Shown here piece by piece: positions 19,295 through 28,446 of a stretch of 64,000 nucleotides of DNA. The translations under genes were made by a program, and so were the position numbers. A model generated the notes under the pieces. It made no database searches. It was given only the letters and a program-made list of their open reading frames with translations, and was not told the origin of the DNA. The stretch is from G963708235 sp963708235 (GTDB lineage Bacteria > Actinomycetota > Acidimicrobiia > Spongiisociales > UBA5794): the NCBI GenBank assembly GCA_963708235.1, contig OY970200.1, positions 1,364,001 to 1,428,000 of the forward strand, in the 5' to 3' direction. Within the stretch, counting starts at the first letter, position 1; every line of letters begins with the position of its first letter.

Positions 19295-19981
19295 CTACCT
19301 GCGGGCACCGGAGCCGGGGCCTGCCGGGTCGGTCCGGCGGAGCCGGGTGTCACCTGCCCGGTAGAGGGCGCCGACGGCCAGCAAGATCCCGATGATCACG
19401 ATCCCGTTGCGGATCACCACGGCATAGCCCAGCTCGGTGACATCGATGAAGGGGTACGGGTACCAGTCGCTGGCGGCGCCGTGGATCACCGAGTACGCCA
19501 CATACCCGGCGGGCCAGGCAAGCGACCGGAGCAGGGTGTCCTGGTCGATTCGGGGCCGTGGGCCGAACGCCAGCCAGCCGATCACCGCCGCCGCCGGTGC
19601 GAAGTAGTGGAAGGCGATGTTGGTGTACACGGCGACACCGGTGAGATCCACCACATCGCGCAACAGCCACACATAGACCAGCCCGGTGACCGTGATCCCG
19701 TACAGCCCGGCGATCCGCAGCACCCGCCACCCGGGACCGTCGCGGTCGGGGTCGAATGCCAGGGCGGCAACGGTGATCGCCACCAGGATGTTGCTCTGCA
19801 CCGTGAAGTAGCTGAAGAACCGCACCACCCGGGTGAGGGTCGGGGCCGGGTTCTCGTCGGGAAGGGTGACGCCACCCTGGATCACCCGGATCAGGTCGGT
19901 GACGAGGGCGAGCACGATCACCGTGGCCAGCACCCCACACCAGACCATCGCCAGACGCCGGGTTCGGGGCCGTGGTCGCAT
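19295..19981 (-). CDS. Pr6Pr-family integral membrane protein
   Basis: 228 residues with about six hydrophobic segments. It carries the hallmarks of the Pr6Pr family of uncharacterised actinobacterial membrane proteins: FFSYFTVQSNILVAI near the first third, FHYFAPAAAVIGWLAFG in the middle and VIHGAASDWYPYPFIDV near the end. The N-terminus RPRPRTRR is basic, as expected for an inside-facing start. Function unknown; no partner is obvious. It is convergent with pabBC and divergent from the E1 gene. Confidence 0.82.
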   Translation of the reverse strand: MRPRPRTRRLAMVWCGVLATVIVLALVTDLIRVIQGGVTLPDENPAPTLTRVVRFFSYFTVQSNILVAITVAALAFDPDRDGPGWRVLRIAGLYGITVTGLVYVWLLRDVVDLTGVAVYTNIAFHYFAPAAAVIGWLAFGPRPRIDQDTLLRSLAWPAGYVAYSVIHGAASDWYPYPFIDVTELGYAVVIRNGIVIIGILLAVGALYRAGDTRLRRTDPAGPGSGARR

Positions 19982-20099
19982 TCCGGGAGACTACCCACCG
20001 GCCAGCCGTCCCGCCGTACGCCGTTCCGTGGAACGGGCATCGCCGGTCCGGAGCCGTGACGCCGCACCGAAGCCGCACCGCTCGGTTAGCCTCCCGACG

Positions 20100-22214
20100 A
20101 TGTCCGTCGCCACCAGTCCCCACCAGATCCTCGACCCGACCGGGCGGCTCATCGCCGACAGCCCGGTCCCGGTCGAGCGACTCCGTCAGCTCTACGCCGC
20201 CATGGTCGTGGCCCGCACCTACGACCGGAAGTGCTCGGCGCTACAGCGCCAGGGGCGCCTCGCCACCTACGCCCAGTTCGAGGGTCAGGAGGCGGCACAG
20301 ATCGGCGCCGTCGGCGCCCTCAGACCCAGCGACTGGGTGGTCGCCACCTACAGGGACGCCGCCGCCATGTGGGCCCAGGGCTACCCCTGGGTCAACCTGC
20401 TGCTGGGGCGCACCGGCGACGAGCGTGGGGGTCACGCTCCCGAGGGTGTCCCGGTGCTCCCACCGTCGATCACCGTCGGAGCCCACATGATCCATGCCGT
20501 CGGCATCGGCTGGGCGGTGGGTCGGAGCTGGGCCACCCCCCAGGGTGACCCGGCGGTCTCCGCCGACCCCGCAGCGGCTCGGTCGGGCGACGGGGTGGCG
20601 ATGACGTTCTTCGGTGACGGAGCCACATCCGAAGGCGACTTCCACGAGGCGATGAACTTCGCCGCCGTGTTCGCCACCCCCACCGTGTTCGTCTGTCAGA
20701 ACAACGGATGGGCGATCTCGATGCCCCGGGACCGCCAGACCCGGTCCGCCACCATCGCCCAGAAGGCCGACGCCTACGGGATGCCGGGGGTGCTTGTCGA
20801 CGGCAACGATCTGCTCGCCGTCCACACCGCAGCGGTGGAGGCGGTCGACCGGGCCCGGCGCGGCGACGGGCCAACCCTGATCGAGGCCGTCACCTACCGG
20901 ATCGGTCCCCACACCACCGCCGACGACGACGGACGCTACCGACCCGGCGACGAGCGAAGCGACTGGCAGACACGTGACCCGCTGGAGCGGGTCCGTCTCC
21001 ACCTCGACTCGCTCGGCGCCTGGTCCGAGGACTGGCAGCAGGAGGTCGAGACGGCGGCGTCCGTTGACATCGAGGCCGCCGTCGCCGAGGCCGAGGCGCT
21101 CGAACCCTTCGACGCCGCCGCCACCTTCGACGGGATGTTCGCCACCCCCACCCCCGCCATCGCCCGGCAGCGGCAGACCGCCTCGGGATCGGTGTCGCCC
21201 CCGCCACAGAGCGAGACCCCGGCTGCTGCAGATGGCCCGACGTCCGAACGGAATCTGGCGCAGGCGCTCAACTCCGCCCTCGACCATGCCCTCGACGACC
21301 CCGATGTGGTCCTGATCGGAGAGGACGTGGGTCGCACCGGCGGGGTGTTCCGCATCTCCGACGGGTTGCAGCAACGCCACGGCGAACACCGGGTCATCGA
21401 CACCCCGGTGGCGGAATCCGCCATCGTGGGGACCGTGTTCGGGATGGCGGTCGCCGGGATGCGACCCATCGCCGAGATCCAGTTCATGGGATTCTCCTAT
21501 CCCGGATATGACCAGGTGGTCAGCCATGTCGCCCGGATCCGCAACCGGTCCCGCCACCGCTTCACTGCCCCGCTGGTGATCCGCATCCCCTACGGCGCCG
21601 GGATCGGCGCCGCCGAACATCACAGCGAATCCACCGAGGTGATCTACACCCACATCCCCGGGCTCAAGGTGGTGGTGCCGTCCAACCCCTACGACGCCAA
21701 AGGCCTGCTGCTTGCCGCCGTCGCCGACCCGGACCCCGTGATCTTCCTCGAGCCGATCCGGTTGTACCGGGCCATCAAGGGTCAGGTACCCGACGCCGCC
21801 TACCAGGTGCCGATCGGTGTGGCGGCGGTGGAACAGGACGGGGACGACGTCACCATCATCGGATACGGCGCCATGATGCGAGAGATCCGTCAGGCGGCGG
21901 CGACGCTCGCCGATCAGGGAATCTCCGCCACCACCGTGGATCTGCGGACGTTGAATCCGCTCGATGTCGAGACCATCGTGGCCACCGTCCAGCACACCGG
22001 TCGGGCGGTGGTGGTTCACGAGGCGGCTCGCACCGCCGGGCTCGCCGGGGAGATCATCGCCGTCATCCAGGAGGAGGCGCTGTACTCCCTCCGGGCGCCG
22101 GTGGAGCGGGTCACCGGATGGGACACCGTGGTGCCGCTGCGTCGGGCCGAACACCACTACGTCCCTTCGGTCGAGCGTATCGTGGCCGCAGTCCGCCGCA
22201 CCCTGGAGTCCTGA
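20100..22214 (+). CDS. 2-oxoacid dehydrogenase E1, alpha and beta subunits fused
   Basis: 704 residues from ATG 20100. Residues 1 to about 355 are the E1-alpha (thiamine-diphosphate) domain with the motif FFGDGATSEGDFHEAMNFA...NNGWAIS. A Gln/Pro/Ser-rich linker (about 355-385, GSVSPPPQSETPAAADG) leads to a complete E1-beta domain (LIGEDVGRTGGVF, FGMAVAGMRPIAEIQFMGF, VVHEAARTAGLAGEI). The two subunits are usually separate genes; the frame is continuous and the linker looks natural. The substrate is pyruvate or branched-chain 2-oxoacids. The E2 gene follows with a 1-bp TGATG overlap; no E3 gene is in the window. Confidence 0.93.
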   Translation: MSVATSPHQILDPTGRLIADSPVPVERLRQLYAAMVVARTYDRKCSALQRQGRLATYAQFEGQEAAQIGAVGALRPSDWVVATYRDAAAMWAQGYPWVNLLLGRTGDERGGHAPEGVPVLPPSITVGAHMIHAVGIGWAVGRSWATPQGDPAVSADPAAARSGDGVAMTFFGDGATSEGDFHEAMNFAAVFATPTVFVCQNNGWAISMPRDRQTRSATIAQKADAYGMPGVLVDGNDLLAVHTAAVEAVDRARRGDGPTLIEAVTYRIGPHTTADDDGRYRPGDERSDWQTRDPLERVRLHLDSLGAWSEDWQQEVETAASVDIEAAVAEAEALEPFDAAATFDGMFATPTPAIARQRQTASGSVSPPPQSETPAAADGPTSERNLAQALNSALDHALDDPDVVLIGEDVGRTGGVFRISDGLQQRHGEHRVIDTPVAESAIVGTVFGMAVAGMRPIAEIQFMGFSYPGYDQVVSHVARIRNRSRHRFTAPLVIRIPYGAGIGAAEHHSESTEVIYTHIPGLKVVVPSNPYDAKGLLLAAVADPDPVIFLEPIRLYRAIKGQVPDAAYQVPIGVAAVEQDGDDVTIIGYGAMMREIRQAAATLADQGISATTVDLRTLNPLDVETIVATVQHTGRAVVVHEAARTAGLAGEIIAVIQEEALYSLRAPVERVTGWDTVVPLRRAEHHYVPSVERIVAAVRRTLES

Positions 22215-23374
22215 TGCCCCACCAGTTCCATCTTCCCGATGTCGGCGAGGGTCTCGCCGAGGCCGTGATCGTCCACTGGTATGTCGAGGTCGGCGACGAG
22301 GTGGGTCTCGACGAACCGCTGGTCGAGGTCGAGACCGACAAGGCGGTCGTCGACATCCCCGCCCCGTATGCCGGAGTGCTGCTGCATCAGGGCGCACCCG
22401 CCGGGGCGACGCTGCAGGTCGAGGCGCTGCTCGCCGTGATCGGCGCCCCCGGCGAGGAGTGGACGGAACCGGGCGAGTCACCGCCGGCGGCTGATACCGC
22501 ACCCCTCCCGGCGGGGTCGGATGCCGCCCCCATCGTGGGGCGGCTCGACGATGTCGCCGACATCGCACCGGGCCGTGGCGGGCACCCCGGGATGCTCCCG
22601 ATGGTGCGCCGTCTCGCCGCAGAGTTCGGGGTCGACCCGGCCACGGTTACCGGAACCGGACCCGGTGGCCGGGTCACCGAACAGGACATCCGGCGCAGCG
22701 CCGCCGGCACCGGACCGGTGCGACGGGTGCCGATGTCGCCGCTGCGCCGCACCATCGCCGCCAACCTGGTTCGCTCCTGGCGCGAGATCCCCCATGTCAC
22801 CACCTACGGCGAGGCGGATGCCACCAGTGTGCTGGAAGAACGCGCCTCGCTCGGCGCCGATCCTCGACCACCGCTCGAAGCGGTTCTTATCCGGCGGCTG
22901 CTCCCGCTGCTGGTCGATGCCCCGGAGTTCAACGCCACGGTCGTCGGCGACGAGATCGTCCACCGGCTCCACTACGACGTCGGATTCGCCGTCGACACCC
23001 CCGACGGTCTGATGGTGGCGGTCATCAGCGACGCCCCCGCCCACGACCTGGAGTCGCTGTCGGAGGAGATCCGCCGGCTGGCGGCGGCCGCCCGTATGCG
23101 CACCGCCACCTCGGCGGAGTTGCGGGGACAGACGTTCACCATCTCCAACATCGGGGCGGTCGGCGGCCGGTACGGGACCCCGATCGTCCCCTACGGGACC
23201 ACCGCCATCCTCTCGGTGGGCAGGGCCGATCCCCGGCCTGTGGTCCGTGGTGATGAGATCGTGATCGGCCGGGAGCTCCCGCTGAGCCTCTCCTACGACC
23301 ATCGCGCCATCGACGGCTCGTCGGGCCGGGCGTTCATGGCGGCCGTGATCGCCGCCATCGAAGCCCCGGCGTAA
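22214..23374 (+). CDS. 2-oxoacid dehydrogenase E2, dihydrolipoamide acyltransferase
   Basis: 386 residues. One N-terminal lipoyl domain with the modified lysine in VETDKAVVDIPAPYAG (about residue 43), a Pro/Ala linker, a peripheral subunit-binding domain (MLPMVRRLAAEFGVDPATVTGTGPGGRVTEQDI) and the catalytic domain ending SLSYDHRAIDGSSGRAFM with the HxxxDG active site. It forms the core of the complex fed by the fused E1. The start overlaps the E1 stop by one base, so the two are almost certainly co-translated. Confidence 0.94.
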   Translation: MPHQFHLPDVGEGLAEAVIVHWYVEVGDEVGLDEPLVEVETDKAVVDIPAPYAGVLLHQGAPAGATLQVEALLAVIGAPGEEWTEPGESPPAADTAPLPAGSDAAPIVGRLDDVADIAPGRGGHPGMLPMVRRLAAEFGVDPATVTGTGPGGRVTEQDIRRSAAGTGPVRRVPMSPLRRTIAANLVRSWREIPHVTTYGEADATSVLEERASLGADPRPPLEAVLIRRLLPLLVDAPEFNATVVGDEIVHRLHYDVGFAVDTPDGLMVAVISDAPAHDLESLSEEIRRLAAAARMRTATSAELRGQTFTISNIGAVGGRYGTPIVPYGTTAILSVGRADPRPVVRGDEIVIGRELPLSLSYDHRAIDGSSGRAFMAAVIAAIEAPA

Positions 23375-23383
23375 CCTACCGAC

Positions 23384-24955
23384 ATGCCCGACGTTTCCGC
23401 CCGCGCCAGTCGACGCCGCACGTTTGCGATCATCTCGCACCCGGATGCGGGGAAGACGACGTTGACGGAGAAGCTTCTCCTCTATGCCGGAGCGATCGAG
23501 GAGGCAGGTGCGGTCAAAGCCCGCGCCGGTCGTCAACGTGACGCCACCTCCGACTGGATGGAGATGGAGCAGCAACGTGGCATCTCCATCTCGTCCACCG
23601 TCCTGCAGTTCGAGCACCGCGGTCAGGTGCTCAACCTGGTCGACACCCCGGGTCACCGCGACTTCTCCGAGGACACCTACCGGGTGCTGTCGGCGGTCGA
23701 CGGCGCCGTCATCGTCCTCGACGCCGCCAAGGGCATCGAACCGCAGACCCTCAAGCTGTTCCAGGTGGCGCAGGCGCGCAACCTGCCGCTGATCACCTTC
23801 ATCAACAAGTGCGACCGGCCCTCGCTCGAACCGCTGGAACTGCTCGACGACCTGGAACGCCACCTCGAGATCGCCCCGACCCCGATGACCTGGCCGGTGG
23901 GGATGGGGCGCGATTTCGAGGGGGTCGCCGATCGCCGCGACGGGGCGTTCTGGAAGTTCACCAGGACCGCCCACGGTGCCACCATGGGAGAGGAGGAGCG
24001 CCAACGACTCGGCGAGCTCGCCGATCGCGGCTCGGTCGGGGTGACGGCTGCCGGCGAACTCGAGCTGCTGGAGGCGATCGGCGCCCACCACGACCAGGAG
24101 TCCTACCTGGCCGGTCTCACCACCCCGGTCCTGTTCGGTTCGGCGCTGTGGAACTTCGGGATCCGGCTGCTGCTCGACGCCATCGTCGATCTCGCTCCGT
24201 CGCCACGGCCCCGGCCGCTGGCGTCCGGTGAGCTCCGTCCGATCGACGCCGACTGCGCCGGTTTCGTGTTCAAGATCCAGGCAAACCTCGATCCCCGTCA
24301 CCGTGACCGCATCGCCTATCTGCGGATCGGGTCCGGCGAGTTCGAGCGGGGGATGAACCTGGTCAACCATCGCACCGGTCGGATCTTCTCCACCAAATAC
24401 GCCCACCAGATCTTTGGCCGGGAACGGGGGACGGTCGACACCGCCGTCGCCGGCGACATCGTCGGGTTGGTGAACGCCAACGACCTCCGCATCGGCGACA
24501 CCCTCAGCGTCGACGGTGGCGCCGCCTACCCACCGATCCCCACGTTCGCCCCCGAGCACTTCATGGTGGCCCGCAACATCGACACCAGCCGTTACAAGCA
24601 GTTCCGGCGGGGTATGACCCAGCTCGACGAGGAGGGTGTGGTCCAGGTGCTGCGCCACCCGCTCCGTGGCGACCAGCAGCCGGTGCTGGCGGCGGTGGGA
24701 CCGATGCAGTACGAGGTGGTGGTGCACCGGCTGGCGGCCGAATACGGCGCCCAGATCGAGCTTTCTCCCACCCCGTTCACCGTCGCCCGGCGTACCGACA
24801 CCGCCGGGGCGGAAACACTCAGGACATCGCGTGACGTCGATGTGCTGGAACGCCCCGACGGCACCCTGCTCGCCCTTTTCCACAACGTGCACCGGCTCAA
24901 TGCCACCATCCGCGACCATCCCGAAGTGATGCTCGACGCCATCGTCGTCGCCTGA
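23384..24955 (+). CDS. prfC: Peptide chain release factor 3
   Basis: 523 residues, the usual RF3 length. A translational GTPase that recycles RF1/RF2 after termination. G1 motif SHPDAGKTTL (about residues 18-27), switch region QQRGISISSTVLQFEHRG, G3 DTPGHRDFSEDTYRVL and G4 INKCDRP. The segment GRQRDATSDWMEMEQQRGISIS is diagnostic for RF3 rather than EF-G. Nine bp separate it from the E2 gene. Confidence 0.95.
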   Translation: MPDVSARASRRRTFAIISHPDAGKTTLTEKLLLYAGAIEEAGAVKARAGRQRDATSDWMEMEQQRGISISSTVLQFEHRGQVLNLVDTPGHRDFSEDTYRVLSAVDGAVIVLDAAKGIEPQTLKLFQVAQARNLPLITFINKCDRPSLEPLELLDDLERHLEIAPTPMTWPVGMGRDFEGVADRRDGAFWKFTRTAHGATMGEEERQRLGELADRGSVGVTAAGELELLEAIGAHHDQESYLAGLTTPVLFGSALWNFGIRLLLDAIVDLAPSPRPRPLASGELRPIDADCAGFVFKIQANLDPRHRDRIAYLRIGSGEFERGMNLVNHRTGRIFSTKYAHQIFGRERGTVDTAVAGDIVGLVNANDLRIGDTLSVDGGAAYPPIPTFAPEHFMVARNIDTSRYKQFRRGMTQLDEEGVVQVLRHPLRGDQQPVLAAVGPMQYEVVVHRLAAEYGAQIELSPTPFTVARRTDTAGAETLRTSRDVDVLERPDGTLLALFHNVHRLNATIRDHPEVMLDAIVVA

Positions 24956-25065
24956 CGACCGCACCCGCTCTCCTGCACCCGTCTCCTGCAACCCCGTCTC
25001 CGGCCCCCGGCACCGGCTGTGGCGCAATGACGGTCACCGCTGATTGTGGTGCGCCGCCTCTGTGG

Positions 25066-28000
25066 TCACCCCACCGCGTCGGGGACGGGAGTCGGGACGG
25101 GGAGCCCGAGCTGGGCGGCCCCCGGATGCCCGGACGAGGGTGGTTCCGGGGGGAGCGCCGGGATCGGGGCATCGTCGGCGAAGCGGGTGGCCAGTGAACT
25201 GGCGACGGCGGTGCTCATCTCGAAGCCTTCCTGCCAGGCGGTGACCCGCCCGGTATGGCCGAGCCGGCGGTCGAGTTCGGGTAGATCCCTCGCCAGCTCC
25301 TTCTGCTGGCAGGCGACCAGGACCAGCGGCGCCCGTTCCCGGATGCCGGCCGACGCACCGTGCAGCCGCGCCGACAGGTCGGCGTCACCGGCGATGAGTG
25401 CCACCCGCCCGCTCTCGAACAATCCGAACATGGTCCAGTCGGCACGCCGGAGCCCCCCGAGCAGGTGAAGGCCGTCGGCGAGCACCCGACGTGCCCGGTC
25501 GATCTCGCCGGTGGCGAGGTGGAGGCGGGCGGCGACGATGAGCAACCCCGCTTCTCCGGCCCGGTATCCCATCTCGCGACTGATCTCCATGCCCTCGTCG
25601 AACGCCGCTCTTGCCTCGGCGAACCGGGACAGCTCGATCGCCGGCCACATCATCCGGCGCAGCGAGTTCACCAGATGGGTCCGTGTCCCGAGACGCCGCC
25701 GCGCCGGGATGACCCGCTGCAGGTATGTCCACGCCTCCTCGGGGCGACCCTGGTACATCGTGAGCACGGCGAGATGGTCGAACAGGAACGCATGCCCGTC
25801 CGGCTGGCGGAACCGGTCGGCGGCACGACGGAGCGCCTCGCCCACGATCTCGGCCTGTTCGAACGCACCCATGAAACCCAACATCAGACCGAGGTCGGCG
25901 AGGGCGTAGGTGACGGCGGGTGAACCGAGACGGTCGAACTGCGCCACCGCCTCCTCGTACAGCGGGACGGCGTCGCCGGTACGACCGTGATCCCAGGCCA
26001 GGCTCGCCCGCTGGAGGGTGGAGCGGGCCTGGAGCCAGGGGTCCTGGACGTTCCGGCCGATCTGGTCGGCGCGTTGCCAGAGCATGCCCGCCTGTTCGTG
26101 GTCGCCCTCGAAGGCGGCGAGCTGTGATGCGATCAGCAGGTTGAGTCCCATCCCCTCCGAGTCTGCCCCTTCCGAGACCACGGTCAGGTCCCGTAGCCAG
26201 CGTCGTGCCTCGGTGTGGTGACCCCGATCAACCCAATATTCTCCGAGCGACGAGCCGACCCCGAGGGCGGACCGCGGGTCGTGCTGCAACGTCCACCCCA
26301 GCGTGGCGGCGATGTTGTCCCGCTCGCATTCGAGCCGGGCGGCCCACTCCTCCTGGTCGGCGCCACGCAGCTCGTGGCGGGCCTCGTCCGCCAGCGCCGA
26401 GAAATGTCGCGCATGGGCGGCGGCGGTCCGTTCGGATTCGCCGGCCTCGTCGAGCTTGCCGACGGCAAACTGCCGGACCGGTTCCAGAAGCCGATACCGG
26501 GCGGAGCGGCGGCTCCGGGCCACCAGCGAGGCGTCGATCAGGCGGTGCAGGGCATCGAGGACCCGGTGGCGGGGGAGTGGGTCGACGCCGGCTACCGCCT
26601 CGGCCGCCGCCAGGTCGAACCCGCCCTGGAACACCGCAAGGCGACGGAGCAGCGTCTGCGAGTCGATGTCGAGCAGTTGATGGCTCCAGTCGAGGGTGGC
26701 GGTCATCGTGTGGTGTCGGGGGTCCGCTCCGTCGCCGGTCGCCGCAAGCAGCTGGCCGAGGTCGTCGAGCCGTGTCTCGACCTGGGCGGCGGAGAGCACG
26801 CTGAGCCGGGCCGCCGCCAACTCGATGGCCAGCGGGATCCCCTCCACCGAGCGGCAGATGCGACCCACCACCGGGAGGACCTCCATTTCCAGGGAGAACC
26901 GGTTGTCGACCAGGCGGGCGCGATCCTCGAACAGTCGCACCGCATCGCTGTTCCCGGCGTCCGGGTCGTCGTCCCGGGGCAGACCCAACGCCGGCACCGG
27001 CCACACCGCCTCGCCCTCCACACCCAACCGGACCCGGCTGGTGGTCAGCACCCTGACCTCGGATCCGGTTCGCAACAGGTGACGCAACAGGTCGGCGATG
27101 CCCGAAGCGAGGTGCTCACAGTTGTCGAGCACCAGCACCAGCCTGCTGGTCGACAGATGGTCGTCGAGGGTGTCGGAGACCGGATGCCCGGGCAGCTCGG
27201 GAAGGTTGAGGGTGCGGGCGATGGTGGGGACGATCAGCGAGGCGTCCTGGATGGCCGCCAGCTCCACGAGGAACACCCCGTCGGGGGTTTCGGGCAGCAG
27301 TCGCTGGGCGACCTGGAGGGCGAGGCGGGACTTGCCGACGCCACCGACTCCGGTGAGGGTGACCAACCGGTGGCGGGCGACCACCGCCATCAGGTCATCG
27401 AGCTCGCCGGATCGCCCGATGAAGCTGGTGAGCTCGAGTGGGAGGTTGTTGGGGGTCGTCGGTGGTCGTCTTCTCGATGCCGTCGACACCCGGTTCCAGC
27501 TCACCTCGGGTTGTTCGGTGAGAATGGCGGTCTCGAGTTCCCGCACCGCCGACGAGGGTTCGAGGCCGATCTCGGCGAGGTGGCCACGCAGCCGTTCGGC
27601 CGCTCGCAACGCCTCTGCGGGACGACCGCTCCCGGTGAGACCGAGCATGAGCTGGGACCAGGCACGCTCCCTCAGGGGATGGGCGGCGACAAAGGCCTCC
27701 GCCTCGCTGACCGTCTCCTCGTTGAGCCCGAGTTTCAGCATCGCCGCCAGGCGGTCCTCCCGGCACCCGAGCCGCAGCTCTTCGAGTCGAACCGCATCCG
27801 CATAGATCAGCTCCTCATGGGCGAACTCGGCGAACGCATCGCCGCGCCAGATCCCCAGGGCCCGATCGAGAAGCCCGAACGCCGCCGCCGGATCGGACTC
27901 CACCAAGCCTCTGCCCTGTTCCAGGTACCGCTCGAACCTGCCCGCATCGACCAGCTCGTCAGGGGTTTCCAGGACGTACCCGGGTGGATGGGCGAGCAGA

Positions 28001-28245
28001 TGGACCGCACCGTTCTGCGCCGACTGGATCTGACGACGAAGCCGGGAGATGTAGCTGGAGAGGGTGGTCCGCGCCGTCGACGGGGGGCGTTCCCCCCACA
28101 AGGCATCGATCAGGGCGTCACTCGACACCACCCGGTTGCGATGAGCGAGGAACACCGCCAGGAGTAGCCGTGGCTTCGAGCCACCAACGGAGATGAGACC
28201 GTCCTGATCGGCGATACCGACCGGCCCCAGGACACAGAAGTCCAT
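25066..28245 (-). CDS. AfsR/SARP-type transcriptional regulator with NB-ARC ATPase and TPR domains
   Basis: 1059 residues. Residues 1 to about 95 are an OmpR-like winged helix (KPRLLLAVFLAHRNRVVSSDALIDALWG). About 100-245 form a bacterial transcriptional activation domain (AGRFERYLEQGRGLVESDPAAAF...). About 275-560 are an NB-ARC/AAA ATPase with Walker A GVGGVGKS (299-306), Walker B LVLVLDNCEHL (about 370-379) and PLAIELAAARL. The rest is TPR-like helical repeats. This is the architecture of Streptomyces AfsR-type activators, often tied to secondary metabolism or stress. Target genes are unknown; the divergent haloperoxidase-like gene is the first candidate. The start codon faces a 200-bp intergenic region. 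Confidence 0.9.
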   Translation of the reverse strand: MDFCVLGPVGIADQDGLISVGGSKPRLLLAVFLAHRNRVVSSDALIDALWGERPPSTARTTLSSYISRLRRQIQSAQNGAVHLLAHPPGYVLETPDELVDAGRFERYLEQGRGLVESDPAAAFGLLDRALGIWRGDAFAEFAHEELIYADAVRLEELRLGCREDRLAAMLKLGLNEETVSEAEAFVAAHPLRERAWSQLMLGLTGSGRPAEALRAAERLRGHLAEIGLEPSSAVRELETAILTEQPEVSWNRVSTASRRRPPTTPNNLPLELTSFIGRSGELDDLMAVVARHRLVTLTGVGGVGKSRLALQVAQRLLPETPDGVFLVELAAIQDASLIVPTIARTLNLPELPGHPVSDTLDDHLSTSRLVLVLDNCEHLASGIADLLRHLLRTGSEVRVLTTSRVRLGVEGEAVWPVPALGLPRDDDPDAGNSDAVRLFEDRARLVDNRFSLEMEVLPVVGRICRSVEGIPLAIELAAARLSVLSAAQVETRLDDLGQLLAATGDGADPRHHTMTATLDWSHQLLDIDSQTLLRRLAVFQGGFDLAAAEAVAGVDPLPRHRVLDALHRLIDASLVARSRRSARYRLLEPVRQFAVGKLDEAGESERTAAAHARHFSALADEARHELRGADQEEWAARLECERDNIAATLGWTLQHDPRSALGVGSSLGEYWVDRGHHTEARRWLRDLTVVSEGADSEGMGLNLLIASQLAAFEGDHEQAGMLWQRADQIGRNVQDPWLQARSTLQRASLAWDHGRTGDAVPLYEEAVAQFDRLGSPAVTYALADLGLMLGFMGAFEQAEIVGEALRRAADRFRQPDGHAFLFDHLAVLTMYQGRPEEAWTYLQRVIPARRRLGTRTHLVNSLRRMMWPAIELSRFAEARAAFDEGMEISREMGYRAGEAGLLIVAARLHLATGEIDRARRVLADGLHLLGGLRRADWTMFGLFESGRVALIAGDADLSARLHGASAGIRERAPLVLVACQQKELARDLPELDRRLGHTGRVTAWQEGFEMSTAVASSLATRFADDAPIPALPPEPPSSGHPGAAQLGLPVPTPVPDAVG

Positions 28246-28275
28246 GAAGCCACGCTACATCCTCTACGCCGTATC

Positions 28276-28287
28276 GCAACCGGTTGC
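28276..28287. promoter_or_regulatory. Perfect 12-bp palindrome in the regulator/haloperoxidase intergenic region
   Basis: GCAACCGGTTGC, an exact palindrome starting 31 bp upstream of the SARP-type gene's ATG. A second CCGGTT half (AGCCGGTTCAC) lies about 25 bp further on. The 200-bp interval 28246-28446 otherwise holds the two divergent promoters and two small hairpins (GGTCC-TTGC-GGACC; GACCC-CCGA-GGGTC). Position suggests an operator, perhaps autoregulatory; no factor can be named. Confidence 0.35.
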
Positions 28288-28446
28288 AGCCTCTCTGCAA
28301 TCTGCCCGCAGCCGGTTCACATTGCCGGTCCTGCATGTTGGGTGTGGTCCTTGCGGACCGTGGGTGTGACCCCCGAGGGTCGCCGGCACCCGAACCATGC
28401 CATTCACCGCAAATTGCGGCCCCCCGAACGAGGAGGAACCCACCAA

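Noticed and set aside
22478..25027. Long minus-strand frame opposite the E2 and prfC genes
   Set aside because: Shadow of the real genes, low-complexity composition, no recognisable domain.
28345..28381. Two small hairpins upstream of the haloperoxidase-like gene as a riboswitch
   Set aside because: Five-bp stems are too weak and no known riboswitch motif is visible.
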